NCBI GenBank assembly: GCA_963800235.1
Contig: CAWDAD010000001.1
Coordinates: 1,798,001-1,862,000 of the forward strand
Origin: CAVVNP01 sp963800235
Lineage (GTDB): Bacteria; Actinomycetota; Acidimicrobiia; Acidimicrobiales; Iamiaceae
Direction of reading: 5' to 3'
Length of the DNA stretch: 64,000 nucleotides
Made by a program: the position numbers and the translations under genes. Position 1 is the stretch's first letter; each line of letters opens with the position of its first letter. Positions 1 to 8,876 of the stretch are shown in pieces. A model generated the notes under the pieces. That model was not told the DNA's origin. It saw nothing but the letters and a program-made list of their open reading frames with translations, and did no database searches.

Positions 1-2
1 CG

Positions 3-818
3 GTGAGCGCGGCGTGCTCGGTCGCGGTGCTCGTCCAGCCGGCCGGGTTCCGCCTCTACGGGCTGGTCGTCACCCAGGCCTCGGTCGGACGCGGCTTCAT
101 CGAGGAGGACCAGCCGCCCGGCCTCCACTACCCGCCGGCCTGGCTCTTCTACCTGATGATCCTGCTGGTGGGGGTGGTGCTGGTGAAGGACCGCCGGCGG
201 GTCACCCTCACCGAGGTCGGGCTGGTCGGCGCCACCGCCCTGGCCGGCTGCATGGTCGTGCGGCTGGTCCCGCTCTTCGCCACGGTGGCGGCGCCGGTGC
301 TGTGCCGCCACGCCGAGCACCTGCTGCCGGCCCGCCGGGCCGCGACCGGCTCCGAGCCGGCGGCGCGCACCCGGTCACGCCGGGCCGGGGCGCTGGTCTG
401 CCTGCTGAGCGTGGTCGCCGCCGTCGTCGTCGCCGCGCCCAAGCTGTCCGACGCGAACGTGCAGGCCGCGCTGGCCCGCCACGAGCCGGTGGCCGCCGTG
501 CGCTGGATCGAGGAGCACCGGCCGCCGGGGCGGCTGTGGAACCTGTTCGACTGGGGCGGCTACCTGATCTGGGAGCTGCGGGACTACCCGGTGTCGATGG
601 ACGGACGGGCCGACCTGCACGTCGACGGCATGGCCGCCCACCTCGCCGCCCTGCGTGGCGAAGGGTGGGCCGAGCAGATGCGCCGACAGGGCGACGACGT
701 GGCGCTGGTGCCGACCCAGTCGCCGCTGCACCGGGCCATGCACGCCTCGCCGGACTGGCGCGAGGGGTACCACGACGCCATGGCCAGCGTGTTCGTCCGA
801 CGGGTGCCGATCGGCTGA
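3..818 (+). CDS. Membrane protein, C-terminal part (5' end outside window)
   Basis: The frame is open to the left edge, so this is the C-terminal 271 residues or so of a longer protein; the GTG at position 3 is probably not the true start. Hydrophobic helices lie at about residues 45-60, 73-95 and 125-145. A soluble tail follows, containing LFDWGGYLIWEL and SMDGRADLH. Similar tails close large multi-spanning membrane proteins of the glycosyltransferase-39-like type in Actinobacteria and Chloroflexi. That family link is from memory and the function is unknown. It converges on argJ across a 66-base GC-rich gap (819-884) in which I see no clear terminator. Confidence 0.6.
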   Translation: MSAACSVAVLVQPAGFRLYGLVVTQASVGRGFIEEDQPPGLHYPPAWLFYLMILLVGVVLVKDRRRVTLTEVGLVGATALAGCMVVRLVPLFATVAAPVLCRHAEHLLPARRAATGSEPAARTRSRRAGALVCLLSVVAAVVVAAPKLSDANVQAALARHEPVAAVRWIEEHRPPGRLWNLFDWGGYLIWELRDYPVSMDGRADLHVDGMAAHLAALRGEGWAEQMRRQGDDVALVPTQSPLHRAMHASPDWREGYHDAMASVFVRRVPIG

Positions 819-884
819 CCTCCGGCGGGACGGCGGTCGACCCCGCCGGCCCCGGCCCCGGCCGCCGCCGCGGCTGGCCCGTGG

Positions 885-2078
885 TCAGGTCGTGTAGTCG
901 GCGTTGATGCGCACGTAGCCGTCGGACAGGTCGCAGCCGTACACCGTCCAGGTCGCCCGCCCGGTGCCCAGGGACACGCCGATGTGGACCTCGTCGCCGG
1001 CCATGTAGGCCGCCAGCCGGTCGAGACCGGCCCGGTCGGGGCTGGCGGGGAACACCTCCTGGTCGCCGAAGGAGATCGCCACCCGCTCGGGGTCGACGTC
1101 GGCCTCCTCGGAGCACTTGCCGACGGCCATGGCCACCCGGCCCCAGTTGGGGTCGGCGCCGTGCACCGCGGTCTTGACCAGCGGCGAGTTGACCACGGCC
1201 TTCGCCACCCGGCGGGCCTGGTCCGGATCGGCGGCGTCGTCGACGGTGACCACCAGCAGCTTGGTCGCCCCCTCGCCGTCGCGCGCCGTCTGGCGGGTGA
1301 GCGACAGCGCGACGTCGAACAGCGCGGCCTCGAACACGTCGAGGTCGACCGGACCGGCCTCGCCGTCGGCGATGACCGCGGCTGTGTCGCTGGTCGAGGT
1401 GTCGGTGTCGATGCTGAGCGAGTTGAAGGTGCGGTCGATGACCCGGCGGAAGGCGGCGTCGAGGGGATCGGGATCGATCTCGGCGTCGGTGACGAAGAAG
1501 GTCAGCAACGTGGCCATGTCGGGCTCGATCATCCCGACCCCCTTGGACAGGCCGACGACCGTCGCCGGTCCGGCCGGGGCCGAGGCCACCTTGGGCACCG
1601 TGTCGGTGGTCATCATCGCCCGGGCCGCAGCAACGGCGTCGGTGCCGTCGAAGGGGGCCCGTAGGCCGGCCAGGTGGGCCCGGACGACGTCCATGGGCAG
1701 CCGACGGCCGATCACCCCCGTCGAGGTGACCAGCACGTCGCTGGGGTCGGCGTCGAGAGCGGCGGCGACCCCCTGCACGACCTCGCGGGCGTCGGCCAGG
1801 CCGGCCTCGCCCGTCGCCACGTTGGCGTTCTTGGAGATCACGACCAGCGCCTGCAACCGGTGGTCGGCGGCATGGGCGCGGGAGAGCACCACGCTCGGAC
1901 CGGCGAACCGCGAGCGGGTGAAGACCGCCGAGGCCGGCGACGGGTGATCGGTGGCCAGCACCAGGAAGTCGTCGGTCGCATCGCGGATGCCGAGGTTGGC
2001 GACGTGGGCGCGGAACCCCCGGGGCAGCGAGGTCGGCGGCGGTTCGGGCCTCGGCGTCGGAGGTGGCGGGAGGGGCAC
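885..2078 (-). CDS. argJ: Bifunctional glutamate N-acetyltransferase / amino-acid acetyltransferase ArgJ
   Basis: ArgJ moves the acetyl group from N-acetylornithine to glutamate and can also use acetyl-CoA, giving the cyclic arginine pathway. The 397-residue product has the usual length. The self-cleavage site is visible as MIEPDMATLL at about residues 183-192, where the Thr becomes the N-terminal nucleophile of the beta chain. EGATK and NWGRVAMA, both typical of the family, follow. The frame stays open far upstream, but GTG at 2078 is the only sensible start before conserved sequence. The first 20 residues are Pro-rich and poorly conserved. No other arg gene is adjacent. It diverges from the SPFH gene at 2197. 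Confidence 0.93.
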   Translation of the reverse strand: MPLPPPPTPRPEPPPTSLPRGFRAHVANLGIRDATDDFLVLATDHPSPASAVFTRSRFAGPSVVLSRAHAADHRLQALVVISKNANVATGEAGLADAREVVQGVAAALDADPSDVLVTSTGVIGRRLPMDVVRAHLAGLRAPFDGTDAVAAARAMMTTDTVPKVASAPAGPATVVGLSKGVGMIEPDMATLLTFFVTDAEIDPDPLDAAFRRVIDRTFNSLSIDTDTSTSDTAAVIADGEAGPVDLDVFEAALFDVALSLTRQTARDGEGATKLLVVTVDDAADPDQARRVAKAVVNSPLVKTAVHGADPNWGRVAMAVGKCSEEADVDPERVAISFGDQEVFPASPDRAGLDRLAAYMAGDEVHIGVSLGTGRATWTVYGCDLSDGYVRINADYTT

Positions 2079-2196
2079 GCGGACAGCCTCGCACGCCGCT
2101 GCGTCGCGTCGGCCGGCTCGGGCTCGTCGGATCCGGACCGCGCCTACCATCAACCGCCGCGAGGACGTACGGGGTCGCGAGAAGAGGGAGCAACCA

Positions 2197-3495
2197 ATGG
2201 GCCTGATCGACAAGATCAAGGGCGAGCTGGTCGACATCATCGAGTGGATGGACGACTCCCGCTCGACCCTGGCGTGGCGGTTCCCCCGATACCAGAACGA
2301 GATCAAGAACGGCGCCCAGCTCATCGTGCGCGAGGGCCAGGAGGCGGTGTTCGTGTACCGCGGCGCCCTGGCCGACCGGTTCGGTCCCGGCCACTTCGAG
2401 CTCACCAGCGAGAACCTGCCGGTGCTCAGCACGCTGCAGGGCTGGAAGCACGGCTTCAACAGCCCCTTCCGGTCCGAGGTGTACTTCCTCAACACCCGAC
2501 CGGTCACCGACCTGCGCTGGGGCACCGCCAACCCGGTGACGGTGCGCGACCCCGACTTCAAGATGGTGCAGGTCCGGGCCAACGGCCTGTGCGTGGTCAA
2601 GATCCAGGACCCCGAGGTCTTCCTGAAGGAGGTCATCGGCACCGACAGCGAGGTCGACGTCGACGAGATCGCCGAGCTGCTCCGTCGGGTGATCACCCTC
2701 GCCTTCTCCGACCTGGTCATGGAGACCAAGCTCGGCGTCATCGACCTGCAGGGCCGCCAGGTCGAGCTGTCCGAGAAGCTGCGCGACTTCGTGCAGGAGC
2801 GGGTCGACGACGAGTTCGGCCTCGCCATCCCCTCCATCACCATGAACATCTCGCTGCCCGACGAGATCACCGCCGCCATGACCCGCGGCGTGGCCCGAGG
2901 GGTCGAGGAGGGCGGCTTCCTCGACAACGTGGGGGACATGGGGCGCTACCAGCAGTCCAAGGCGGCCGAGGCCATGGTGGCGGCGGCCGGCAACCCCGGC
3001 GGCGGGTCGGCCGGCGAGTTCCTGGGTGCCGGGCTCGGCCTGGGCCTGGCCGGCCAGATGGCCAACACCATGGGCGGGGCCTTCGCCCCGGCCCAGGCGC
3101 CGGCCGGAGCCCCGCCACCCATGCCGGGTGCCCAGATGTTCCACGTCGACATGGGCGGCCAGCCCGGCGGGCCGTACTCGGTGCAGCAGATCCAGAGCGG
3201 CATCGCCGCCGGCCAGATCCAGGCCGGCACCCTGGTCTGGACCCAGGGCATGGCGTCGTGGGCGGCGGCTGGCACGGTGCCCGCCCTCGCCCCGCTGTTC
3301 TCCACCCCGCCGCCGATGCCGGGCGGTCCCCCGCCGATGCCCGGGGGCGGCCCCCCGCCGCCGCCCGACGCGCCCCCCGCCCCGGCGGCGCCGGCCGCGC
3401 CGACCGCGCCGGCCGCACCTCCGGCGGCGCCCGCCGATCCCGCCGCACCGCCGCCGGCCGATCCCAGCGGCTCGGACGCGCCTCCGGCCACGTGA
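2197..3495 (+). CDS. SPFH-domain protein with C-terminal GYF_2 domain (YdjI-like)
   Basis: This 432-residue protein opens with the SPFH / virion-core-like domain (about residues 1-260). A Gly/Ala-rich linker follows, then a GYF_2-type domain (about 313-367, with GGPYSVQQIQSG and a WASWAA-like core), then a long Pro/Ala tail. The ATG at 2197 has a good ribosome site (GAGGGAG at 2184-2190), and a TACCAT -10-like box lies at 2145-2150. Proteins of this class include B. subtilis YdjI, which helps place PspA at the membrane. The next gene overlaps by 4 nt and encodes the zinc-ribbon membrane partner. The family assignment is firm; the membrane-stress role is inference. Confidence 0.85.
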   Translation: MGLIDKIKGELVDIIEWMDDSRSTLAWRFPRYQNEIKNGAQLIVREGQEAVFVYRGALADRFGPGHFELTSENLPVLSTLQGWKHGFNSPFRSEVYFLNTRPVTDLRWGTANPVTVRDPDFKMVQVRANGLCVVKIQDPEVFLKEVIGTDSEVDVDEIAELLRRVITLAFSDLVMETKLGVIDLQGRQVELSEKLRDFVQERVDDEFGLAIPSITMNISLPDEITAAMTRGVARGVEEGGFLDNVGDMGRYQQSKAAEAMVAAAGNPGGGSAGEFLGAGLGLGLAGQMANTMGGAFAPAQAPAGAPPPMPGAQMFHVDMGGQPGGPYSVQQIQSGIAAGQIQAGTLVWTQGMASWAAAGTVPALAPLFSTPPPMPGGPPPMPGGGPPPPPDAPPAPAAPAAPTAPAAPPAAPADPAAPPPADPSGSDAPPAT

Positions 3496-4835
3496 GCGAC
3501 GACCCCACCGGCTCGCCGCCCCCTCTGCCCGGCGACGGGTCGCCACCGCCGCCCCCACCGGCCCCCGGTGAAGGGACGCCACCCCCACCGCCGCTCCCGG
3601 CCTCCCCCCCGCCCCTCCCTGGCGGGCCCGCGGCGTCGGCCGACCAGCCGCTGGTCGACCCGGGCCCGGCCGCCTCGCCCCCACCGCTCGCCGACCCCGG
3701 CCCCCTCGGCGACCCGGCCGCCTTCCAGGTCACCGAGCAGACCCGCACCTACCCGTGCCACCAGTGCGGCGACCAGCTCTGCTTCGACCCGGGCTCGCAG
3801 GACCTGCAGTGCCCGAGCTGCGGCAGCCGCACCGCCATCGAGTCCGACCCCGAGGCCCGACGAGTCGACCACGACCTGCGCACGACCATGGAGGCGCTGC
3901 GCGCCGCCACCGCCGCCGCCTCGGCCGACCGGGTCGAGGTCACCGGCAAGGAGATCGTGTGCCAGAGCTGCGGCGGGCGCACCACCTTCACCGGCACGCT
4001 GACCGCCACCCGGTGCCCGTACTGCGCCACGCCGATCCAGCGCGACGACGTCCAGGACGCCCCGAACCGGCTCCCGGTCGACGGCGTGCTGCCCCTGCAC
4101 GTCGACGAGAAGTCGGCCCGGGCGTCGGTCGAGAAGTGGATCAACAGCCGCTGGTTCGCGCCGAGCGAGTTCAAGAAGTACAAGCAGACCGGGGCCTTCA
4201 GCAGCGTCTACGCCGCCTTCTTCAGCTACGACGCCGAGACCACCACCCAGTACCGCGGTGAGCGGGGCGAGCACTACACGGTCACCGTCGGGTCGGGCGA
4301 CAACCAGCGCACCGAGACCCGCACCCGCTGGTACCCGGCGTCCGGCGTGGTCGACAACAGCTTCGACGACCTCCCCGTCCTGGCCAACGACGGGTTCGAC
4401 CCCACGCGCGTCCGGGCGCTCGAGCCGTGGCCGACCAAGGACGCCCTGCCCTACCGGGGCGAGTACGTCGCCGGCCACCTCTGCCGCACCTACGACCGCG
4501 ACGCCGAGGCGTGCTTCCCCGAGGCCCAGCACACGATCGACTCCGAGGTCGAGCGCACCATCCGTCGGGACATCGGCGGCGACGAGCAGCGGGTCTCGAG
4601 CACGTCGACCGACTATCGCCTCCTCACCTTCCAGCATCTCCTGCTGCCGTTGTGGCTGCTCACCGTCGGGTTCGAGGGGAAGCCGTTCCAGGTGTTCATC
4701 AACGGCGTCACCGGCGAGGTCCAGGGCCAGCGGCCGTGGAGCAAGGTCAAGATCGCCCTGGCGGTGGTCGCCGCCCTCGTGGTGGTGATCCTCGCCCTGG
4801 TCATCTGGGGGTCGATCAAGAAGAAGGGCGGCTGA
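3492..4835 (+). CDS. Zinc-ribbon protein with C-terminal membrane anchor (YdjG-like)
   Basis: The product is 447 residues. A Pro-rich segment (1-75) is followed by two zinc ribbons: CHQCG...CPSCG at about 88-112 and CQSCG...CPYC at about 156-178. A folded middle domain comes next, then a single transmembrane helix near the C-terminus (about 418-436) ending in a Lys-rich tail, so the bulk should be cytoplasmic. The GTG start lies inside the stop of the SPFH gene (GTGA at 3492-3495), which indicates translational coupling. The architecture resembles B. subtilis YdjG, a partner of YdjI. No PspA gene is in the window. Function is inferred from this pairing only. Confidence 0.82.
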   Translation: MSDDPTGSPPPLPGDGSPPPPPPAPGEGTPPPPPLPASPPPLPGGPAASADQPLVDPGPAASPPPLADPGPLGDPAAFQVTEQTRTYPCHQCGDQLCFDPGSQDLQCPSCGSRTAIESDPEARRVDHDLRTTMEALRAATAAASADRVEVTGKEIVCQSCGGRTTFTGTLTATRCPYCATPIQRDDVQDAPNRLPVDGVLPLHVDEKSARASVEKWINSRWFAPSEFKKYKQTGAFSSVYAAFFSYDAETTTQYRGERGEHYTVTVGSGDNQRTETRTRWYPASGVVDNSFDDLPVLANDGFDPTRVRALEPWPTKDALPYRGEYVAGHLCRTYDRDAEACFPEAQHTIDSEVERTIRRDIGGDEQRVSSTSTDYRLLTFQHLLLPLWLLTVGFEGKPFQVFINGVTGEVQGQRPWSKVKIALAVVAALVVVILALVIWGSIKKKGG

Positions 4836-4898
4836 CGCGAACCGCCCGCCCGACGCCGGAGCGAGCGGGCGGGCGGAGCCGGCTTCGGGCGACGCGCC

Positions 4899-6330
4899 CT
4901 AGAGCTGCAGGGACTTGACCTGGAGGAACTCCTCGAGGCCGTACCGGCCGAGCTCACGGCCGTTGCCGGACTGCTTGTAGCCCCCGAAGGGGGCCAGCGG
5001 GTTGAAGCTGCCGCCGTTCACCTCGAGCTGGCCCGTGCGCACCTTGCGGGCGACGGTCTTGGCCCGTTCGGGATCGGCGCCCCAGACGCCACCCGACAGG
5101 CCGTACACCGTGTCGTTGGCGATGGCGATGGCGTCGGCCTCGTCCTCGTAGGGGATGACCGACAGGACCGGCCCGAAGATCTCCTCCTGGGCGATGGTCA
5201 TGTCGTTGCGCACCCCGGCGAACACCGTGGGCTTCACGTAGTAGCCGGTGGGCAGGTCCTCGGGCTGCTCGGGGCCGCCCGTGACCACGGTCGCGCCCTC
5301 GTCGATGCCCTTCTGGATGTAGCCCCGGACCCGGTCGCGCTGGACGTCGCTGATCAGCGGGCCGAGCCGAGCCTCGCCGGCCATCGGGTCACCGACCGTG
5401 TAGACGGACTCGACCTCGTCGCGCAGGATCTCGACGATCTCGTCGTGCTTGCTGGCCGGCACGAGCATCCGGGTGAACGCCGTGCAGGTCTGGCCGGAGT
5501 TGAGGTAGCAGCTGCCGACGCCGGCGCGGGCCGCCTTGTCGAGCTCCTCGCCCTCGAGGTCGTCGAGCAAGATGTTGGCCGACTTGCCGCCGAGCTCGAG
5601 CGCCACCCGCTTGACGGTCTGGGACGCCAGCTCGCTCACCCGCTTGCCGGCTCGCGTCGACCCGGTGAAGGAGACCATGTCGACATCGGGGTGGGCGGCG
5701 ATGGCCTCGCCCACGACCGGTCCGACGCCCGAGACCAGGTTGAACACGCCCGGCGGCAGGCCGAGCCCGTCGATGATCTCGGCCAGGATGAAGGCGTTGA
5801 GGGGGGCGACCTCGCTCGGCTTCAGCACGACGGTGCAGCCGGCGGCCAGGGCAGGGGCGACCTTGGCCACGATCTGGTGGAGCGGGTAGTTCCACGGGGT
5901 GATGCAGCCCACCACGCCGACCGGCTCGTGGATGACGAGCGAGTTGCCGATCTCCTCCTCCCACTGGAAGTCGTCGAGGATCTGGGCGTAGGTGCCGGAC
6001 ACCGCCTGGGGCAGGCCGGCCTGGATGATCTGGCTGAGGAAGAGCGGCATCCCCACCTCGCCGGCGATCGTCTCGGCGATCTCCTGGTTGCGGGCGCCGA
6101 GCTGCTCGGACAGGGCCTGCAGCACCTTCTGGCGCTCGGCCGGCGCGGTCTGGCTCCACGTCTCGAACGCGGCCTTGGCCGCGGCGACGGCCTTGTCGAC
6201 GTCGGCGGGGGTGCCCTCGGGGATGTGGCCCATGACCTCCTCGGTGGAGGCGTTGACCACATCGAGCGTGCCAGTCGCCGGTCGAGGGCACCCAGCCCCC
6301 GTCGATGTAGAGCTTGTCGTAGTCGCGCAT
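4899..6330 (-). CDS. Aldehyde dehydrogenase (NAD(P)+), frameshifted near the 5' end
   Basis: This is an aldehyde dehydrogenase superfamily enzyme that oxidises aldehydes to acids. The body shows PWNYPLHQIVAKVAPALA, the catalytic ELGGKSA Glu region, the Cys in SGQTC and the EEIFGPVLSVIPY motif. Translation from ATG 6330 gives MRDYDKLYIDGGWVPSTG and then leaves the frame. Removing one base near 6276-6277 joins it to GTLDVVNASTEEVMGH and restores a normal enzyme of about 476 residues. A GAGGGGA-type ribosome site precedes the ATG. Without the correction the only in-frame start is at 6260, which would lose the N-terminal strand. The substrate cannot be told from sequence. Confidence 0.88.
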
Positions 6331-6446
6331 GGGCGCTTCCCCTCGTGTGTCTCGTCGCAGTCGGATGCCCGATCGAACCTACCGGCCCGTCCCGGCGACC
6401 GCTCCGCTCCTGCCTCCCGCCGGCCGAGGGGCCCGCTCCCAGCGGG

Positions 6447-6833
6447 TCAGGCGGGGTAGGTGCGCAGCTCGACCACGTTGCCGTCGGGGTCGCGGACGTA
6501 GGTCGAGCGGGCATCGCCCTGGGCGCCGAAGCGGATGCCGGCGTCGACCACGTCGAACCCGTGGTCGGCGTCGACCTCCTCGAGCGAGCCGGGGGCCACG
6601 ACCAGGCACAGGTGGTCGAGGTTGCCCTCGGAGCCGGTCGGCGCCTGCCCCGCCACCAGGTCGACGATGGTGGTGGCGTCGATCCGCAGCGAGGGGAAGA
6701 AGACCTCCTCCCGTCGCCACTCCTCCACCCGCACGCCGGCCAGCCCCAGCTTCGACCGGTACCAGTCGAGCGACCGCTCGACATCGGCCACCCGCAGCAC
6801 GATGTGGTCCAGCCCGGTCACCTCGATGGCCAT
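6447..6833 (-). CDS. VOC family (glyoxalase/bleomycin-resistance fold) protein
   Basis: A 128-residue single-domain VOC protein. Paired beta-alpha-beta-beta-beta modules carry the expected metal ligands: His in GLDHIVLRV near residue 10, His in NLDHLCLVV in the middle, and Glu in GNVVELRTY near the end. The start ATG at 6833 is preceded by GGGAGGAG, a strong ribosome site. It lies downstream of the 6893-7303 gene on the same strand with a 59-base gap. The substrate is unknown; members range from lactoylglutathione lyase to extradiol dioxygenases, and the short length fits a small lyase or binding protein. Confidence 0.8.
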   Translation of the reverse strand: MAIEVTGLDHIVLRVADVERSLDWYRSKLGLAGVRVEEWRREEVFFPSLRIDATTIVDLVAGQAPTGSEGNLDHLCLVVAPGSLEEVDADHGFDVVDAGIRFGAQGDARSTYVRDPDGNVVELRTYPA

Positions 6834-6892
6834 GTCGCCGCTCCTCCCGGTCCTCGGTGGACGCCGACCGCACGGTCGGGCGCCCCTCGACG

Positions 6893-7303
6893 CTACGCCG
6901 ACGGGTCGGGGGCGTCGGCGCTCTCCAGCCCGTAGATCCGTCGGAACTCCACGTCCTCGGGACGGTCGGGCTCCTCGCCGAAGTCCGGGTGGCGGATCAG
7001 CCACCAGACCGTGCGCCGCTCGGCCACCAGCCGGTCCCACTGGTCGACCTGGCGCTGCAGGGGGGCGAGGACGTGGCGCTCCAGGTCCTCGGCGTCGCCC
7101 TCGGGTGGGTCGAGGGCCCGGAGGTCGGCCAGCACCGCGGCCAGGCCGCTGCGGAGCCGGCGGATCCGGCGCCGCCCGGCCCCCGGCGAGATCACCAGGC
7201 GCCAGCCGAAGTGGGGCTGCTCGACGGCCGCCCGGTGCATGATCGCCCGGGCCTGCTCGACGTAGCGCTGCCGGGCGGTCCGGCGGTCGTCGACGCCGGT
7301 CAG
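6893..7303 (-). CDS. Hypothetical protein, translationally coupled to the DAPDH-like reductase
   Basis: I do not recognise this protein. It is helical, rich in Arg and Trp, with no signal peptide or membrane segment, and ends in a conserved-looking block (FGEEPDRPEDVEFRRIYGLE). There is no in-frame ATG or GTG close to the upstream gene. Codons with G or C at the third position continue upstream of the ATG at 7240 as far as a CTG at 7303 that overlaps the upstream stop (CTGA). I therefore place the start at 7303 (about 136 residues) and give 7240 (115 residues) as the alternative. It probably shares an operon with the reductase. Confidence 0.6.
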   Translation of the reverse strand: MTGVDDRRTARQRYVEQARAIMHRAAVEQPHFGWRLVISPGAGRRRIRRLRSGLAAVLADLRALDPPEGDAEDLERHVLAPLQRQVDQWDRLVAERRTVWWLIRHPDFGEEPDRPEDVEFRRIYGLESADAPDPSA

Positions 7304-8382
7304 GAGGCGGCCTCCCCGTGGCGCATGAGCCGCAGCCCGCTGACCAGCGGCAGGTCGAACAGCGACAGCACGCCGGGCGGGGCGTCGACCACGGCGGGGA
7401 TGGCGTTCAGCAGGCGGGTGACGGTCGCCAGCACGCCGCCGGTGTTCTCGTCGCCGTCGCGTCCTTCGAGCTCGAGGGTGGCGCGCAGCCGGGGGTTGCC
7501 CTCGACGATCACCTCGTAGTTGCCCTTGCCGACCGGCTGGGGCCAGTCGGGGGCGAGGTCGTAGGCGAGCCGGGTGACGTGCTCGACCACGATCCGCGGC
7601 TCGCCCCCCACGATGCCCTGCACCTCGAACCGCATGGCTGCGGTGGTGCCGGCGGGCACCCGACCCGACGGGATGTCGAGGTCGTGGTCGGCGGCCCGGC
7701 GCTCGGTGACCTGGCGGACCTCCTCGACCTGCACCCCGAGGGCGGCGGCCATGGCGGTGATCGGACCGGCCCAGGCGTAGCTCAGCGCCCCCGGGAAGAA
7801 GAGCGGCACCGAGTCGTCGTCGAGGGGCCTGGAGAACCCCATGACGTCGAAGAGGATCTCGGCCTGGTCGTAGGTCGCGTAGTTGAGGATCTCCCGCACC
7901 CGGATCGAGTCGACCTGCTCGCACCACCCGGCCATGGCGATGGGCAGCTGGTCGTTGGCGAACCCCGGGTCGATGCCCGAGGTCAGCCACGACGTACCGC
8001 CCTGCCGGCAGGCGTCCTCGAGCCGGGCCACCATGGCCTGGTCGCCGCCGGGCGGGTAGGTCATCGGCACCAGCGAGGTGGAGACGACGTTCTTGCCCGA
8101 CGCCAGGATGCGGCACATGTCCTCGAGCGCCTCGTGGGGGCGCATGTCCCCCGAGGCGTTGTAGCTGACCACGTCGGCGTCGAGGGCCAGCACCGCGTCG
8201 GCGTCGTCGGTGGCGACGACGCCGGTGTCGGGCAGGCCGACCAGGGCGCCGGCGTCCCTGCCGGCCTTGGCCTCGCTGTGCACCCAGACGCCGACCAGGT
8301 CGAGGTCGGGGTGGCCGATGGCGGCGGCCAGGGCGGCGGAGCCGGTGTTGCCGGTGCCCCACTGGATGATCCGGTAGCTCAT
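7300..8382 (-). CDS. Dihydrodipicolinate-reductase-like oxidoreductase (2,4-diaminopentanoate dehydrogenase family)
   Basis: A 360-residue NAD(P)-dependent enzyme. The N-terminus carries the Rossmann motif QWGTGNTGSAAL (about residues 7-18), followed by DADVVSYNASGDMRP and SGKNVVSTSLVP, the pattern of the DapB-like / 2,4-diaminopentanoate dehydrogenase family. Actinobacterial members are often found near lipid or steroid catabolic genes and their true substrates are mostly unknown, so I do not assign one. The gene starts only 11 bases from the divergent SRPBCC gene at 8394. The downstream hypothetical gene overlaps its stop. Confidence 0.75.
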   Translation of the reverse strand: MSYRIIQWGTGNTGSAALAAAIGHPDLDLVGVWVHSEAKAGRDAGALVGLPDTGVVATDDADAVLALDADVVSYNASGDMRPHEALEDMCRILASGKNVVSTSLVPMTYPPGGDQAMVARLEDACRQGGTSWLTSGIDPGFANDQLPIAMAGWCEQVDSIRVREILNYATYDQAEILFDVMGFSRPLDDDSVPLFFPGALSYAWAGPITAMAAALGVQVEEVRQVTERRAADHDLDIPSGRVPAGTTAAMRFEVQGIVGGEPRIVVEHVTRLAYDLAPDWPQPVGKGNYEVIVEGNPRLRATLELEGRDGDENTGGVLATVTRLLNAIPAVVDAPPGVLSLFDLPLVSGLRLMRHGEAAS

Positions 8383-8393
8383 GTCGGGTCATC

Positions 8394-8870
8394 ATGGTCG
8401 ACATGGACGAAGTCAGCATCGACGTGGCCGCGCCGCCGGACGAGCTCTACGACCTGGTCGCCGACCTCACCAACATGGGCCGCTGGAGCCCCGAGACCTA
8501 CCGCACCGAGTGGCTCGACGGCGCCACCGAGGCCGCGGTCGGGGCCCGGTTCAAGGGCTGGAACCAGGACAAGCTCGGGCCCATCCCGCTCAAGTGGTCG
8601 ACGGTCTGCACCATCACCGCGGCCACGCGGGGGGAGGAGCTGGCCTTCTCCGTGGGCGAGAGCGGTGCCACCTGGACCTACCGCTTCGCGGCGTCGGCCG
8701 ACGGCACCGGGTCCACCGTGACCGAGACCCGTGAGGAGGGGGCCAAGCCGCTGCTGGCCAAGGTCTTCAACGCGGTCGTGCCCCGGCGAGACGAGAAGCT
8801 GGTGTCCGGCATGCAGGAGACCCTGCGCCGGATCAAGGCCGCCGCCGAGTCGAGCGACGGCGGGAGCTGA
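8394..8870 (+). CDS. SRPBCC (START/Bet v1-like) family protein
   Basis: This 158-residue protein begins with the pattern typical of polyketide-cyclase-like SRPBCC proteins: a short strand (VSIDVAAPPDELYDLVADL), then MGRWSPET, a GARFKGWNQ strand, and a long C-terminal helix ending in LRRIKAAAE. Such proteins bind hydrophobic ligands in a helix-grip cavity. Two start codons are possible, ATG 8394 and ATG 8403. The conserved part begins at the second, and neither has a clear ribosome site. It is divergent from the DAPDH-like gene with almost no space for separate promoters. The ligand is unknown. Confidence 0.75.
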   Translation: MVDMDEVSIDVAAPPDELYDLVADLTNMGRWSPETYRTEWLDGATEAAVGARFKGWNQDKLGPIPLKWSTVCTITAATRGEELAFSVGESGATWTYRFAASADGTGSTVTETREEGAKPLLAKVFNAVVPRRDEKLVSGMQETLRRIKAAAESSDGGS

Positions 8871-8876
8871 CCGCGC

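Noticed and set aside
208..3684. A 1158-codon open frame on the minus strand across argJ and the SPFH gene, and similar giants at 46788-49925 (+) and 31693-34815 (-).
   Set aside because: They are Arg/Pro/Gly-rich antisense or off-frame shadows caused by high GC with few stops; the overlapping frames have clear family motifs.
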